64,000 nt of DNA from Adiantum capillus-veneris (Eukaryota > Streptophyta > Polypodiopsida > Polypodiales > Pteridaceae). Under the pieces are notes generated by a model. It was given only the letters and a program-made list of their open reading frames with translations. It did no database searches and was not told the origin of the DNA. The DNA lies in the NCBI GenBank assembly GCA_014529385.2, contig CM043964.1, positions 102,194,087 to 102,258,086 on the forward strand, read 5' to 3'. Position numbers and translations under genes: made by a program. Shown piece after piece: positions 53,629 through 64,000 of this stretch (position 1 is its first letter; each line of letters begins with the position of its first letter).

Positions 53629-53768
53629 TGGCGCTCTCAATTTATTTTTTACCCCTATTGGCGTCGCTATAGGCGTCGCTACGCAACAAAGAAAATAGCG
53701 ACGCCGTGGATTTTCACTTTTGAGCGTCACACTACAACCATTGCTAATGTGAAGTACCTCTTGTAGTG
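53629..53768 (-). repeat. CACTA right terminal and subterminal region
   Basis: The minus strand starts CACTACAAGAGGTACTTC at 53768. Internally a second near-match CACTACAA occurs in inverted orientation (53728-53735). Three GCGACGCC units lie between 53659 and 53706, two on one strand and one on the other. Such subterminal repeats are the binding sites of the second (TNPA-type) protein in En/Spm. Confidence 0.85.
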
Positions 53769-53793
53769 GGTGACTACCCCTTGTTGTGCTTCC

Positions 53794-54597
53794 TCATTCC
53801 TTGGCCATGCTGTCATAAGATCTAGCATTAGGATCCGCATCCCGATCAATTTCCTGTGCGGTTCCCATCATTACTTCTCGGATTGAGTTTCCCTGGTACT
53901 TGGTTTGTTCAATCTCTCTTGGGGTCATCATAACAAAGTTATTATTGTAACAATCACTAAAAATATGTGTGGGGAGTTTTGCTAACCCTTTCTCCCTGAT
54001 CTTGAAGATGTACACAATTTTCAAGAAGGTTAGTTGTCCTATCTGGCATGGGTGGTCCATACCAAATCCTTAATATTGTTTTCTTCCCAACAATAAACTC
54101 CAAATCTTGGGTTATCAGTGGGGATGCATTTTAATGATTTAGCATCTATTAACTTATACCCTTATAATTCTAACACTGGAGGTCCCTCTTTTATAGCCTT
54201 ATCGGGTATTAGAGTCTTGTATCTTACGATATTGTACTTCATTTTGGTCTACATACAGGTCATTCTATTTGTTTGCTCTCACCTCCTCTTCAAAATCGAT
54301 GGTATGGTCGTCTATCCGCACTAAAAACTCCTCATTTGGGTCCAAGTAAATCTAGGCTTTGTATTTGTTGGTCTTGAAGAAAGTCAGGATATGTTTGAAT
54401 TTGAGTGAGGTCCCTGTTTCTGATTGAGTAAAAAAGGAAGACATATTTGAGCTTGAATCAGAGTATGCCTTGGACACTTCTTCTGCAATAGTTTCTAATG
54501 GTATCCCTTGGTTTACACTCTCCTCTGTGGACGCTCTAGTCCTATTCTTGCCTAAGTCAATGGAGTTTCCCAAAACTCTACCAGATCTTAGGTTCAT
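53794..54597 (-). pseudogene. Possible retrotransposon gag debris
   Basis: Minus-strand frames 54352-54597 (MNLRSGRVLGNSIDLGKN...) and 53794-54060 (MDHPCQIGQLTFLKIVYIF...DADPNARSYDSMAKE) are linked by degenerate sequence. The LRSGR start resembles N-termini seen in some plant gypsy gag proteins, but no capsid domain or zinc knuckle is visible, so the assignment is weak. It lies immediately outside the CACTA right end. Confidence 0.3.
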
Positions 54598-54850
54598 ATA
54601 TGGACTTATTCACTCAATTGAACCTAAAATATCATGGAAATTAGCCTTGATTGCGACCACAACACTTTTGTTTTTACTTTCATTTCATCACCAAGTCGCA
54701 AGTCCCTGCACATCAGCACTCAAAACTATATGTGATTCCACAATTTAACGTCAATTTGGTCAATAAAAGGAGTCAAAAAGATAAAAAAATTCCTTTCTCT
54801 ATCTCTCGATAGAGTCCTTGTGCAAAAAAATATGTGAGTTTTGTTCAGGC

Positions 54851-55600
54851 TATCTTAGGCGCGTCGAAGATATATGCACTCATAGGTAGGCTCAATTTCA
54901 ACTTTCAACTCATAAATTGACTCCTTATGGCCTGGCAAAGACAATCCTAATGTCAAATTTTCAAAACTACTTCCCAAGTGTGAGATTTATCTTCTGCGCG
55001 TCGAAGATAAATCTTCTTTTTTTAATTTTTTCTTGCAACTTGTGGCTTGGGTTGGATTCTTCAAGTGATTTCAAGCTTGTACCATGAATTTCACAAGGTT
55101 TTGACCCCTTATCAATGTTTTTAGACCTTTTTGAGCCTGAAGGATGGTTTTCCCAATTCCCTTCGTGTATTGATTTTTGCACAGCTCCTATTTTCATGAA
55201 AATTCCTTTAGAGATATATTATGTCCCTTATAGACCTTGGGGATTGAAAAATGAGCAAAATATCCAATCTAGTGAGATTTTTATCTTCAGCGTGCCGAAG
55301 ACAAATCTCTTCCAAATTTTACCATTTTTTATTATTTTCTTCACAAATCGATTTCTTTCAAGTGTCAGGGTTTATCCACACCCTGGTTTCAAGTTTTAGC
55401 CTGATTTTACTTTTCTTTGTTGATTTTCTCTAAAGTCTACGGTTTTTTCCCAATTTTGGGCTTGACCAAGCCTTATAGTGATCCAAATGTTTCCAAAATC
55501 AATGGGGATAGTATAAACAAGTTGGTCTACCACCTTGAAAGTTAAATTTCTCAGTTTTTGTCTCAAACCCTCTTGTCTATCTTCGGCGTGCGAAGATAGA
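54851..55600. repeat. Four copies of a TATCTTC...GAAGATA palindrome
   Basis: Imperfect palindromes centred near 54861, 54998, 55292 and 55588. Each has arms TATCTTC/GAAGATA (extended to GATTTATCTTC/GAAGATAAATC in some) around a GC-rich core such as GGCGTGC. Spacing is 137, 294 and 296 bp. The DNA between copies is diverged and AT-rich. Confidence 0.85.
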
Positions 55601-55609
55601 TTTGTCAAT

Positions 55610-58600
55610 TTTTTTGGTTTTCTTCAATGCACCTTTGACTAGAGGCACTCCTGATGGTTTTCTACTTACCCCATTCCTACTGAACACAAAAAAAGATTAC
55701 AAAAAGTTTTGCAGACCGACACTCGGAACATCACCATCCTCTAAAAGATTTTTCAACTTTATTCCACTTACCAGGTATACCATCACAATAGCTTTCACTC
55801 AATTACATGTTATAATTAATGTAGTTCATGCATCACCATTGTAATTTTGTGCTTTTAGTCCACCATCAAGAATAAGTGTTATGAACTAGCATGACTAAGC
55901 TACACTTACCTTCAAATATGACAGGTATTTGAAAGACCTGGCCATTGTTACAGGGCATGGTTGATTAATCCAACCTTATCAATAGCAAAAAAAGTATAAT
56001 ACAATGAATTAACCATGCAAAAAAGACTTATGTAAGCATAGAGACTTATTATAATCATCTGCAAAAAAGAAAGTCAATTAGAAGGTAACCAGAGAGGGGG
56101 GGTTCTCAACAATTTCCATTTTCAACTTTGCACAACATGGTATATGCATTGAGAGTAAGAACCATCACACGACCCTCACTTACTTTAATTATTTATAATA
56201 TTGCAAGGCTAACGGAGGGAGAAAACACATCCCTCACCTGAATATCAACTCCAGCCAAGTGGTCTCCAGCTAGGTGGCACTAAGCTACATATTTTGTGAG
56301 CCTACAGGTAGATCCAGGATCCAACAAATATCCTTTATAAGAACCCCAAAAAAGTACAATGATCCTTAAATATTATCAGTTGCCCTGAGTGTTAATCAAT
56401 GGCTTCAGAGGATCAAGGTAAGACCAATCTCTATTTAGCACAGGGGGAGAAGGAGAAGGGAGTATCAGACAATGAGAGAGTGAGGGTGGTAGCGAGTTTG
56501 AGGAGATGTGAATAGCATGCATCCCGCATAGGTACAAAGAGAAATATGTGCGGGGGACTTAGAAGTGCTCAACATGGATGCAGCGCGCCAGGGAAGTAGA
56601 GATGCCTTAGCCCATCAAATTAAATCGATAGGTGGTGAAGAAAGATCCCATTGATTGGGCATAAGGTAAATAATATAACTTACCCAATGCAAGTTCCCAG
56701 CAACTAGGTTTAAAATTACCTAAGGTGGGTAAAGAATCAAGGTAATCACCCATAAGAAAATATAACCATGAACAACATTATGCATATCATAAGCTCATTT
56801 CATCCGTGCAGTTTAAAGACTTAAGGTAATAATCCTCAAGAAAATAAAACCATCAACTCCAATAATTATGGCACAAGCAAGGGAAACAACAAATACAAGG
56901 CAAACCTCCACAAGGTTATGTTAATTACATACAACAGTATCCCCATCAACTCCATCCTACATAATAGATCTAGTTTCTCCATTTGAGGCAATAGCAAGGT
57001 AAATACTCCTCGTAGATACCCACAAGACAATATAAGCATTAGCTCTATCGCTCCCTGTTTTACGATAAAGGTGTTAAGGGAAGCTAATGAAAATTATGAG
57101 TATGAAAGCAAAAAAGGTGCGACAAACAACTGTGACATGGATCATGATGCAAAAGCATAAACAAAGGAAGAAAAGCAACCACGAGAATATGTCGTCATTG
57201 ACATACCAAAAGAATTAGAAATAGTTGTTTCAAAAAAGTCGACTCCAAGAAATACACAACTAAAAGCAGATAAATAAATAGCATTTTTCCATTGTTCTCA
57301 AGATCCACATCAAATGTTCAACAAACTCAAGATCAAGAGAAGAACAAGGATAAGGCAAAAGATTGATTGTCTTCAACAATGATCAAATTCTGTATATGTG
57401 GAGAAACAAAACTCAAAATTACATGTTTAGCTATGATAGATCCTTATGTGAAAAGGAATCTAATGTCTTATGGCACTTGGATGATGATGGGAAATCCACC
57501 AATCAAAGAGCTAGAAGAAACAATGTATACAAATTCTAAAATTCCAATTCCTAGCTTTGGAGTGGCATAAGCCATAAAGTTGAATACTAGGGAGTTCAAG
57601 GACACCTTCTACATAATTGACTCCCATCACGTCAAAGAGAGTCTCGTACTGAAAAAAATCTCAATGAACATCTCCTTTCAACAACAACAGAAAGCTTCAA
57701 CAAAGGCCCCATAAGCATCTCAGATCCATGCAAAAAGGAGCAACCAACCATCACAAAAAAAGGTAAAGCTAAGGCAAACATTGAAGCAAATCAACCTTGC
57801 AAGTCAAATTTACCTTCAACAAGCCTCCATCAAACTTCCTACACAACCTCTACATCAAAATCCAAACCATCAACAACACAATAGAAACCTAAGAAAAAAG
57901 TTCATCAACCAAAGTTTTCATCACAACAAAGCCTCCAAAAGAAGCCAAAAAGATTCAATCAAGTGTTAGTATCCAAAGAGCACATTGTCAATTGCAGGGA
58001 GTTTGCCCAACGCTTGTGTGTAATCCACAAGGGCTACAAGTACACAACATGTACACATAGACAAGCTCTATGACTACAGATGGTGTGTCACTCACCTCCT
58101 GTGCTACTACCGCTAAGGGAATCTTACGAACGTCAAGAGGAAGAATCCGCCACTGCTGTCGTCCTCCTCACAGCCATCATACTCTTTCTGATTGATTGCC
58201 TATGCCCCCCCCCCCGCTCTCTCTCTCTCTCACGCTCACAAATAGACAGAACAAGAAGATAAGGCAAGAGCAAGCTTTATACATTTAGAATGATTGAAGG
58301 ATAGTTTTACAACCTTATCTATGGGTTGGGTCCGTCCCTTTCACACACGAGGGCCCACATTCAACCAATTGGCACTAAATGAGTTTGGTGGACAATCTAG
58401 TGTGCCTCTCATCGGCAATCATCATCCCTAAACTATAGACCTACAGGACTGACAAGCCTAGTCCATAACTGAATACAAATAATAATAATAATAAGGATGA
58501 CACACAAAGTTAGTATGGCCCCTTCTTGATGTAAATTCCATCCTCAAAATTTAGAAGGGTATGTCTAGAAAAAAAAAAACTCCACGGATCCACTCGTATG

Positions 58601-60585
58601 GGTCTTGAGTAGTTAAAATTTTTGATGAGAGTAGTGGCCCATGGACATGCCCTCAATCAATAAGTTTAACACTATAAGAAGTTGCACTTGTCCTCAACCA
58701 GAGCGCAATCTTGATCTTCACTCAGACGCTGCAAAATCAACAAGAAATAACACGATAACTGCATTCTCATAAGAACATGGGTAATTAAAAGTCATATGCA
58801 GTGAATAAGCACAACGTATGATTGGTAACAAAATATTGAACAATTTATTGAGTCTTAAACATTAAAATGCAATAAAATTGAACTCATGAGCAGTTGTGAA
58901 GGTCAACAAATCAAAAAGTCTAGCATCGCTAGTTTAACTGTCAATAGGCACTCAAGATCAATTATTAGTACCATGGGAAAGCTTCTTAAACCTCCCTAGT
59001 CAATTAAGTTTTTTACTCATGAGAGCAGCGTGTTTCATTTCTCAGGGCTGACTAGAGGCTATACCTAGAAGGCCTTCAAGTTAAGATACGATAAAGGAAA
59101 TCACACATGAAATCATCGCCTGATTTGTTTCCTTTGTTGACCCCCAAAGTGTTTATTTTATCAACTTTGTTGCCACGTAGAGCCTTAATTGATCTTTTTG
59201 GCTCTTTTTGAAATCTTTTTTTTATAAAGTGGCTTTTCCTTTCATTGATTTTCGATTGTGTAACTTGGGGGCGTCATTTTGACACTATCATCCTCCCTAG
59301 GCTCATTACAATAGTCAAACTTCCTTTGAAATACTTAAGCTAAAGATCAAGAGGGATTAAGCCCACTAGAAAGCACTGACACACTACATGCAATGCTTCA
59401 TAATATCAGATTAAGAGCCTAAAGTAACCATAGAGAATCAAGAAGGCATCTCCTACAATATTAAGAGAAGATCTCTAACGCTCTACCTTGGTCAAACTAG
59501 CTTAGCCGGAATTCTTGATTAATAAACCTAAACAAGGGACTACGACATAAAATTATATTGAATCCAATGTCTAATACCAAGTAATTGTGTGAAATACTTT
59601 GCTACCAATCATGATTAAGGCAGACAAACATGAATGTTATAAAAGACAACCAACAATGAGAATGGACAAGAAACACCTATTTTGTGCTAGCCATCGTGCT
59701 TGACTTGATGAGTGGACTTGATAAGAATTTCATGATGTTTGAAATCTGAGCTACTGCAATATGTTCGTGTACATGCTAACAAACAATAGGAAATACCCCT
59801 AGGAGGCACATCAATGGGAAGAGGCATCAACCCTTAATGAACAGAATCAAAACACAATAAAGAACCCTAACCTATCTATTGCACCATCCTATAGGATCAA
59901 GGAAGCAGGATATTGTATAGGTTGGTTGGCAGTCCTAAGGCTAGGCCTCTATCCTCATCATCAAGATATACATACTCATCCTCAATGAGACCATAGCCTT
60001 TTGCGGTGTCATCTATTGGTTCTTCTTAATATTCTCGTGCATGTAAGCTAATCAAGAATGCTACCATCCATGGATAGTCATTTTGTGCAAAGGGGTAAGC
60101 CTATGCCAATGGGACATTATCTTCTATCGCATAGGGGATCACTCATGGTCAATAGACACATAAACCATTCTAACTCCTCAAAATTTTCCTCACATGCTAG
60201 ACTAGCTACCATGTCCCATTCTGAGGTAAGTATAGGGTAGATCATGTGAAACACTTGAGACAGGTATAGAGGATACCTTTCATCCAAATTAGGGGTGGAT
60301 GACTCTAGTGAGCTAGCCGTATATGTACACACAAATAGATTTTGGTTAGTTTGCAAACAACATAAGGGTTGTGTCATTGTAAGTTTTGGTTTATACACCA
60401 AATTTGTAGGTTTCAATCTTGCTGCTTGGTGCCTCTTGCTCTTTTACTTTTTTCTTTTTTTTTGGGATTTTTAAAACTTTTGGCTCGTTTTAGTATAAGG
60501 TTATACATATATACATTCCATGAGATTTGGAAGGTAAGAGGTCATAGAGGAAGGTTAAGAGGGAATTAAGTGATTGATGGATGTG
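55610..60585. other. Long stretch without a recognisable gene
   Basis: AT-rich DNA with only short open frames (57367-57570, 57781-57969, 58080-58262, 60058-60240 on plus; 60117-60416 on minus) and no domain in any. Around 57180-58000 fragments such as REYVVIDIPKELEI and Gln/Ser/Pro/Lys-rich runs suggest decayed coding DNA. Near 59940-60000 a minus frame reads EEPIDDTAKGYGLIEDEYVYLDD. A short C-run and (CT)n occur at 58206-58230. Probably old retrotransposon sequence. Confidence 0.4.
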
Positions 60586-60589
60586 AGCA

Positions 60590-60610
60590 AATACTCCCCC
60601 TTCCTTGGGT
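60590..60610 (-). other. Candidate polypurine tract and LTR edge
   Basis: The minus strand reads CCAAGGAAGGGGGAGTATT followed by TGCTCAC at 60589, the layout of a polypurine tract next to a 3' LTR. It starts four bases after the stop codon of the ORF on the same strand. Confidence 0.4.
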
Positions 60611-60613
60611 AGA

Positions 60614-60916
60614 TCATGCTTTTTGGAAAGACCTCATCACCTTTTGAAACCACTTGTTCCAAGTTGTAATGGGTGAAGACTTTGACCAATAGTTTTCCAC
60701 CATCCTAGGTGCTTCGTCGGGTTGCAAGGGTGGTAAGCTACCTTCCCATGATATTACTTGAAACATTGCTTTAAGTGATGAATTTACAATGGGAGGTGCT
60801 AATTCTTTTTTGTTTTTGTAGATATCTGTAGTGGTAGGTGGAGGTTGTATAGAAGCTTGTATTTTGATGGATGAACTACATGAAGAGCTAGAAGCTTCAT
60901 TTGACCATGTGTAAAT
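60614..60916 (-). pseudogene. Orphan 3'-terminal ORF fragment, unknown
   Basis: An open minus-strand frame of 100 codons without an ATG, ending with a stop at 60614-60616. It reads as real protein: a Ser-rich start (NEASSSSCSSSIKIQASIQ), then LAPPIVNSSLKAMFQVISWE, GSLPPLQPDEAPRMVENYWS and ITTWNKWFQKVMRSFQKA. No family recognised. Its stop abuts a polypurine tract, so I infer it is the last coding segment of a minus-strand LTR element. Upstream it is closed by a TAG at 60917-60919. Confidence 0.4.
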
Positions 60917-61017
60917 CTAATTCCAAAGTAGTTGGTTGATTCCATGAGTTGTAATTCTTTCATGATAACTCTAAAGACCCATGTGAGCTGGCCATTGGCC
61001 ATTTAGAAAACCCTAGG

Positions 61018-61025
61018 TATAAAAG
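61018..61025 (+). promoter_or_regulatory. Possible TATA box of a plus-strand LTR
   Basis: TATAAAAG in the context CCCTAGGTATAAAAGACAATG, 700 bp upstream of the Asp-tRNA-like PBS. It could mark the U3/R boundary of the 5' LTR that ends near 61718. Confidence 0.3.
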
Positions 61026-61719
61026 ACAATGACCCTAGTATGAAAAGTGAGGCTTATCTTTTGGAGAAAAGAAGAGCTCTGTCAACATACGCTCGAACAA
61101 CCAAGGAGGTCCAACTTGTAATCATCATATCTAATGATTGGGTAATCCTATTTTGATTTTGAGAATTGCATTGTGTTCCTCTTTCCATACTCTTTCATTC
61201 AAGTGTAAGCATTTCAAGTTTTGTCGAGGTTTGTGACTTCACAAATGTGAGCCAAATCTTTAGTTTTGAGTGCTTAAATCACTGTTTTTTGACGTTTTGA
61301 CCATACAAGAGTATTATTAGACTTTAGTGTGATGTGTTTGGGTTGTTTTGTTGGAGTTTGCATGACCTAGTATATGATAGATTGAGATTTGGGTATCGTA
61401 GAAAATGACCTTTAGACTTTGTAAACATGTGCTCTTAAACCTAATATAGCTTCCCTAAAAGTTTCGTGGCAATCCAAGTCCGTTTAGTCAATGAAATGGC
61501 ACGACGATCGATAGTGATGAGGAAGAACATAGACAAATTTTTTGATCAGTGAGTTGGTGATTTTCTTGTTGAGTTGATGCATTTTCTTGTTAGGTTTGAG
61601 GACTGACAACCTCAAAGAGTTTCTGTGCCTCATCCAAATCACATCCCTCAGTATTGATATGAGTATATTAGTGCCAGAAAGCTATGCTACAAGCGTCTAT
61701 CACGGTAACCCGCTAATAT

Positions 61720-61737
61720 TGGTGCCGTTTTCGAGGA
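61720..61737 (+). other. Degenerate Asp-tRNA-type primer-binding site
   Basis: TGGTGCCGTTTTCGAGGA resembles TGGCGCCGTTGCCGGGGA, the PBS found in Athila/Tat-type plant gypsy elements; most of the differences are transitions. It suggests that a plus-strand gypsy 5' LTR ends just before it and that the downstream repeats lie in the element's leader. Confidence 0.45.
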
Positions 61738-62089
61738 ATGATCCTTAGTTGGTGAGTGTTTATATAGTGTTTGCATTGTCCAAAGATTTGTCTTTTCATT
61801 CCATTTACATCAAAAGCAAAGCAATTAAACAGGGATTTAGTACTTGATAGAGTCTAGAAGTCCGAGGACTTGCTAGATCTATTCTCAAGAGGTAGAGATT
61901 TGTGAGTGAGATAGCCAAAAGTATTTCATTTTTCAATTTTCTCATTACTTTCAAAGTGTTGTACTATTTTCTCTAATTTTTATTTATATCATTTTGTTTG
62001 TTTTTACTCTAAGTTTCTTTTTAGTACATAGGAGTAGGGTAAGTAGAAACCTACACCATCAAATTGGGTTGAAAGGATTATGACAAAAG

Positions 62090-63530
62090 GGATTGAGAAC
62101 TATATTTTGGCAAAAAAGATCATAACTCTGAAATTTAGGAAGTTTGATCGTAGAGACCTAAAAGCTGATTAAAACTCAAAAAGTTGGTATAAAGGGCTTC
62201 AACAAACTCACATGAAGCACTTTGATAATTTTCATCCAATTCTATGGTGGAACATGGATTGCAACACATGTACCCCAAAGATAGATTGAGCCAGAACTGA
62301 GACCAGTTGACAAGACTATTGTCAAACAACTGGAACTCAAGTTTGGGGTCAAATTGAAACCAAAATCAACACTCAAATAAAGGAGATTGGAAAAATTCAC
62401 AAAAAGCTAGTCATATCAACCAAAATTTTGGGGGGTTTAAACTTTTCATGATCCAAGTCCAAAAAGATTTGGGGAATAGCTTCCAAATAGCATAGACTAC
62501 TACCTGACCAAGTTTCATGTCAAATGGAGGTTAAACATGGATCGTGATCCATATACCTCATCATAGTTTTTGGCTGAAAATTGAGTAGTAGGTAGCTCAT
62601 ACTTAGACAAACACTTTTCCCAAAAGATACATTAGCAAAAAAGTTGAAAAAGTGGGTCCAAAGAGCCAAAAACAAAAAATAGTCAAAACCCACCAAAGCA
62701 GACCCAAAAGTGCACCTTTGCTTGCCAAAAACTGATCCAAATCCAAAAATATTTTGGGGATAGCTTAGAAATATCTTCATCTAAACGTGGTTCAATTTTG
62801 GGGTTAAAAGCTCTCCAAACATGGATCCCGATCGATAAACCTCTCCCAAATTTTTGAGCCAAAACCTAGCCACTTTGGTCTACATGCTATTTCTAGCCTA
62901 ATCCCAAAGTTTCAATCTCATTTGCATATCAAAACCTAAGTTAAAAGCCCAAAATTGTCCAAATACTCTGAGAAAGTGCCAAAATTGACCTGATTTCCAA
63001 TCCAAAGATCCAAACCGAAAATTTTTGATACCATAGAATCTAGTAATCATGCTGATCCTAATGGTACCAAGAAAACTCAACTTGGCCTCCAAAAATGGAT
63101 CGTGATCCATATTCCCATGGTGAAATCTTGACCTGAAATATTCTCTGATTGTAGTGCATATATAGGTAAACATATCCCCAAGTCCAATTTTGGAAAAAAA
63201 TGAGCAAAATTGGTTCAAAAGGCATCAAAACAGAAGACAAACTTCAAACCGCATAATAGACCTAAAGTTTGACATTTGACCTATCAAAACAATTCCAAAT
63301 CCAAAAAGAGTTGAGATATAACTTGTAGAGTGTAATCCCGAGTGTAATATGCTCCCTAGAGATGAAGTCCAGATATTGTGGAACATGGATCACGATCCAT
63401 GTCCCCCAACCTAAAAAATTGGTGAAAATTGGTAGAGAGCCTAGAGATAACCTCATCTAGCTACTATCAAAGTTTGAAGTCAAAATTTGGCAGGGATTCA
63501 TGGATCTTGATCAATATACCTATTCATAGT
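62090..63530. repeat. Degenerate ~280-bp tandem repeat with ATGGATCGTGATCCAT palindrome
   Basis: The palindromic box occurs at 62254 (degenerate), 62537, 62821, 63095, 63385 and 63500. The first five steps are 283, 284, 274 and 290 bp, the last 115 bp. Other shared wording includes TCCAAAAAGATTTGGGGA and TTGGGGATAGCTT about 80 bp before the box. A related GGATCGCGATC lies at 63905. Overlapping small ORFs are not conserved between units. Confidence 0.85.
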
Positions 63531-64000
63531 GGTGGTATTTGACTTGATGAGCTTGTAGATATACTTGACTACATCTTATATCTCAAGTTTGAGCTAAAAA
63601 TACCTTGTGGAGATCAAGATACAAGAAAAAGTTTATGTGTCTTGGTCGTCTTGAGATGGTTTTGAGTTCTCTTTCAAGTGCAGTTTACCTTTCTCCTATA
63701 CTAAATAGGTCCCTTCAACCTACTCTATGTGATGCCTTTTGAGGAATGCCAAATTGAGTCTTCACCTTATTAGCCACCCTCAACATGCCTTAGAGAAGAG
63801 GAGAGAAAGGCATATAATTACTAAGGAATTACTAAAAGTGGGCATTCATTAATTTGAAGATTGGTGCCATATTTTGGAGGTGAGTGTGAGTTGGTGAAGA
63901 TTTGGGATCGCGATCTAGCACCAAATTTTTATCTTAATTTTCAAAAGTTCAATCTAATGGCATGACAAGATTGAAACAAAATGCTAGAAGTCTCTTTTAC
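63531..64000. other. Non-coding end of window
   Basis: No ORF with a recognisable domain. The only notable item is the GGATCGCGATC box near 63905, probably a further relic of the upstream palindrome family. Confidence 0.5.

Larger units (their letters stand above)
46759..53768 (-). mobile_element. CACTA (En/Spm) DNA transposon, minus strand
   Basis: The transposase pseudogene (46759-50420) and a clear right terminus at 53764-53768 define the element. The minus strand starts CACTACAAGAGGTACTTC and carries subterminal GCGACGCC motifs in both orientations. The left CACTA terminus was not found between 45900 and 46760, so the left border here is only the end of recognisable coding sequence. A shared ~38-bp wording (ACATGAGAG.GAGGAGAGGGAA) at 46591 and 53452 may mark left and right subterminal regions. 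Confidence 0.82.

Noticed and set aside
62254-63515. CRISPR-like array
   Set aside because: Repeat boxes are palindromic, degenerate and ~280 bp apart, in a plant nuclear context; spacing and unit structure do not fit CRISPR.

Overview
This window looks like repeat-dominated nuclear DNA of a land plant with a large genome. Evidence: several Ty1/copia LTR elements primed by a plant-type initiator Met-tRNA site (RC of TGGTATCAGAGC), Ty3/gypsy elements with long LTRs, a CACTA (En/Spm) element of the TNP2/DUF4216/DUF4218 type, a pogo/Tigger-like transposase, an AT-rich background and very long (CT)n/(GA)n microsatellites. No host gene, tRNA, rRNA or organellar gene could be supported. A fern, lycophyte or gymnosperm would fit, but the sequence does not decide it.

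Layout. 1-1934: nothing recognised. 1940-7023: complete but decayed minus-strand copia element (copia A) with LTRs, PBS, PPT and a 5-bp TSD (GATTC). 7185-~13.7 kb: plus-strand Ty3/gypsy remnant truncated inside RNase H, with an intact-looking DDE integrase followed in the same frame by ~1300 codons of unusual charged/coiled-coil sequence, then a putative LTR. 13.8-24 kb: gene-poor, with orphan LTR/PBS scraps, (CT)n, (CA)n, (GA)n and (CTT)n tracts and a 237-bp tandem duplication. 24.1-27.1 kb: pogo-like DDD transposase in one frame with five stops, probably with a leader intron. 28.7-34.36 kb: young minus-strand copia (copia B) with 187/186-bp LTRs differing at three places, a 980-codon gag-IN-RT ORF, and RT/RNase H broken by frameshifts, one splitting YVDD. 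36.3-40.2 kb: gypsy deletion derivative in which gag is joined in frame to integrase, followed by a probable long LTR. 41.6-42.6 kb: minus-strand gypsy RT/RNase H scrap. 42.68-46 kb: two copia halves (RT/RNase H, then gag) sharing one LTR head to tail. 46.7-53.77 kb: minus-strand CACTA transposase pseudogene with recognisable introns and a clear right terminus; a palindrome-bounded non-coding block and a degenerate CTAAAT-type repeat lie inside. 53.8-64 kb: gag-like debris, two separate repeat families each carrying its own palindrome at about 280-295-bp spacing, an orphan minus-strand ORF beside a polypurine tract, and an Asp-tRNA-like PBS.

The genes do not form a cellular pathway; they are layers of transposons at different stages of decay. 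The copia elements use gag (RNA binding), protease, integrase, RT and RNase H to copy through RNA; the pogo and CACTA elements encode cut-and-paste transposases. The best candidates for something undescribed are the giant in-frame extension of the gypsy pol, the two palindrome-bearing repeat families at 54.85-55.6 kb and 62.25-63.9 kb, and the stop-only (no frameshift) decay pattern of two elements.
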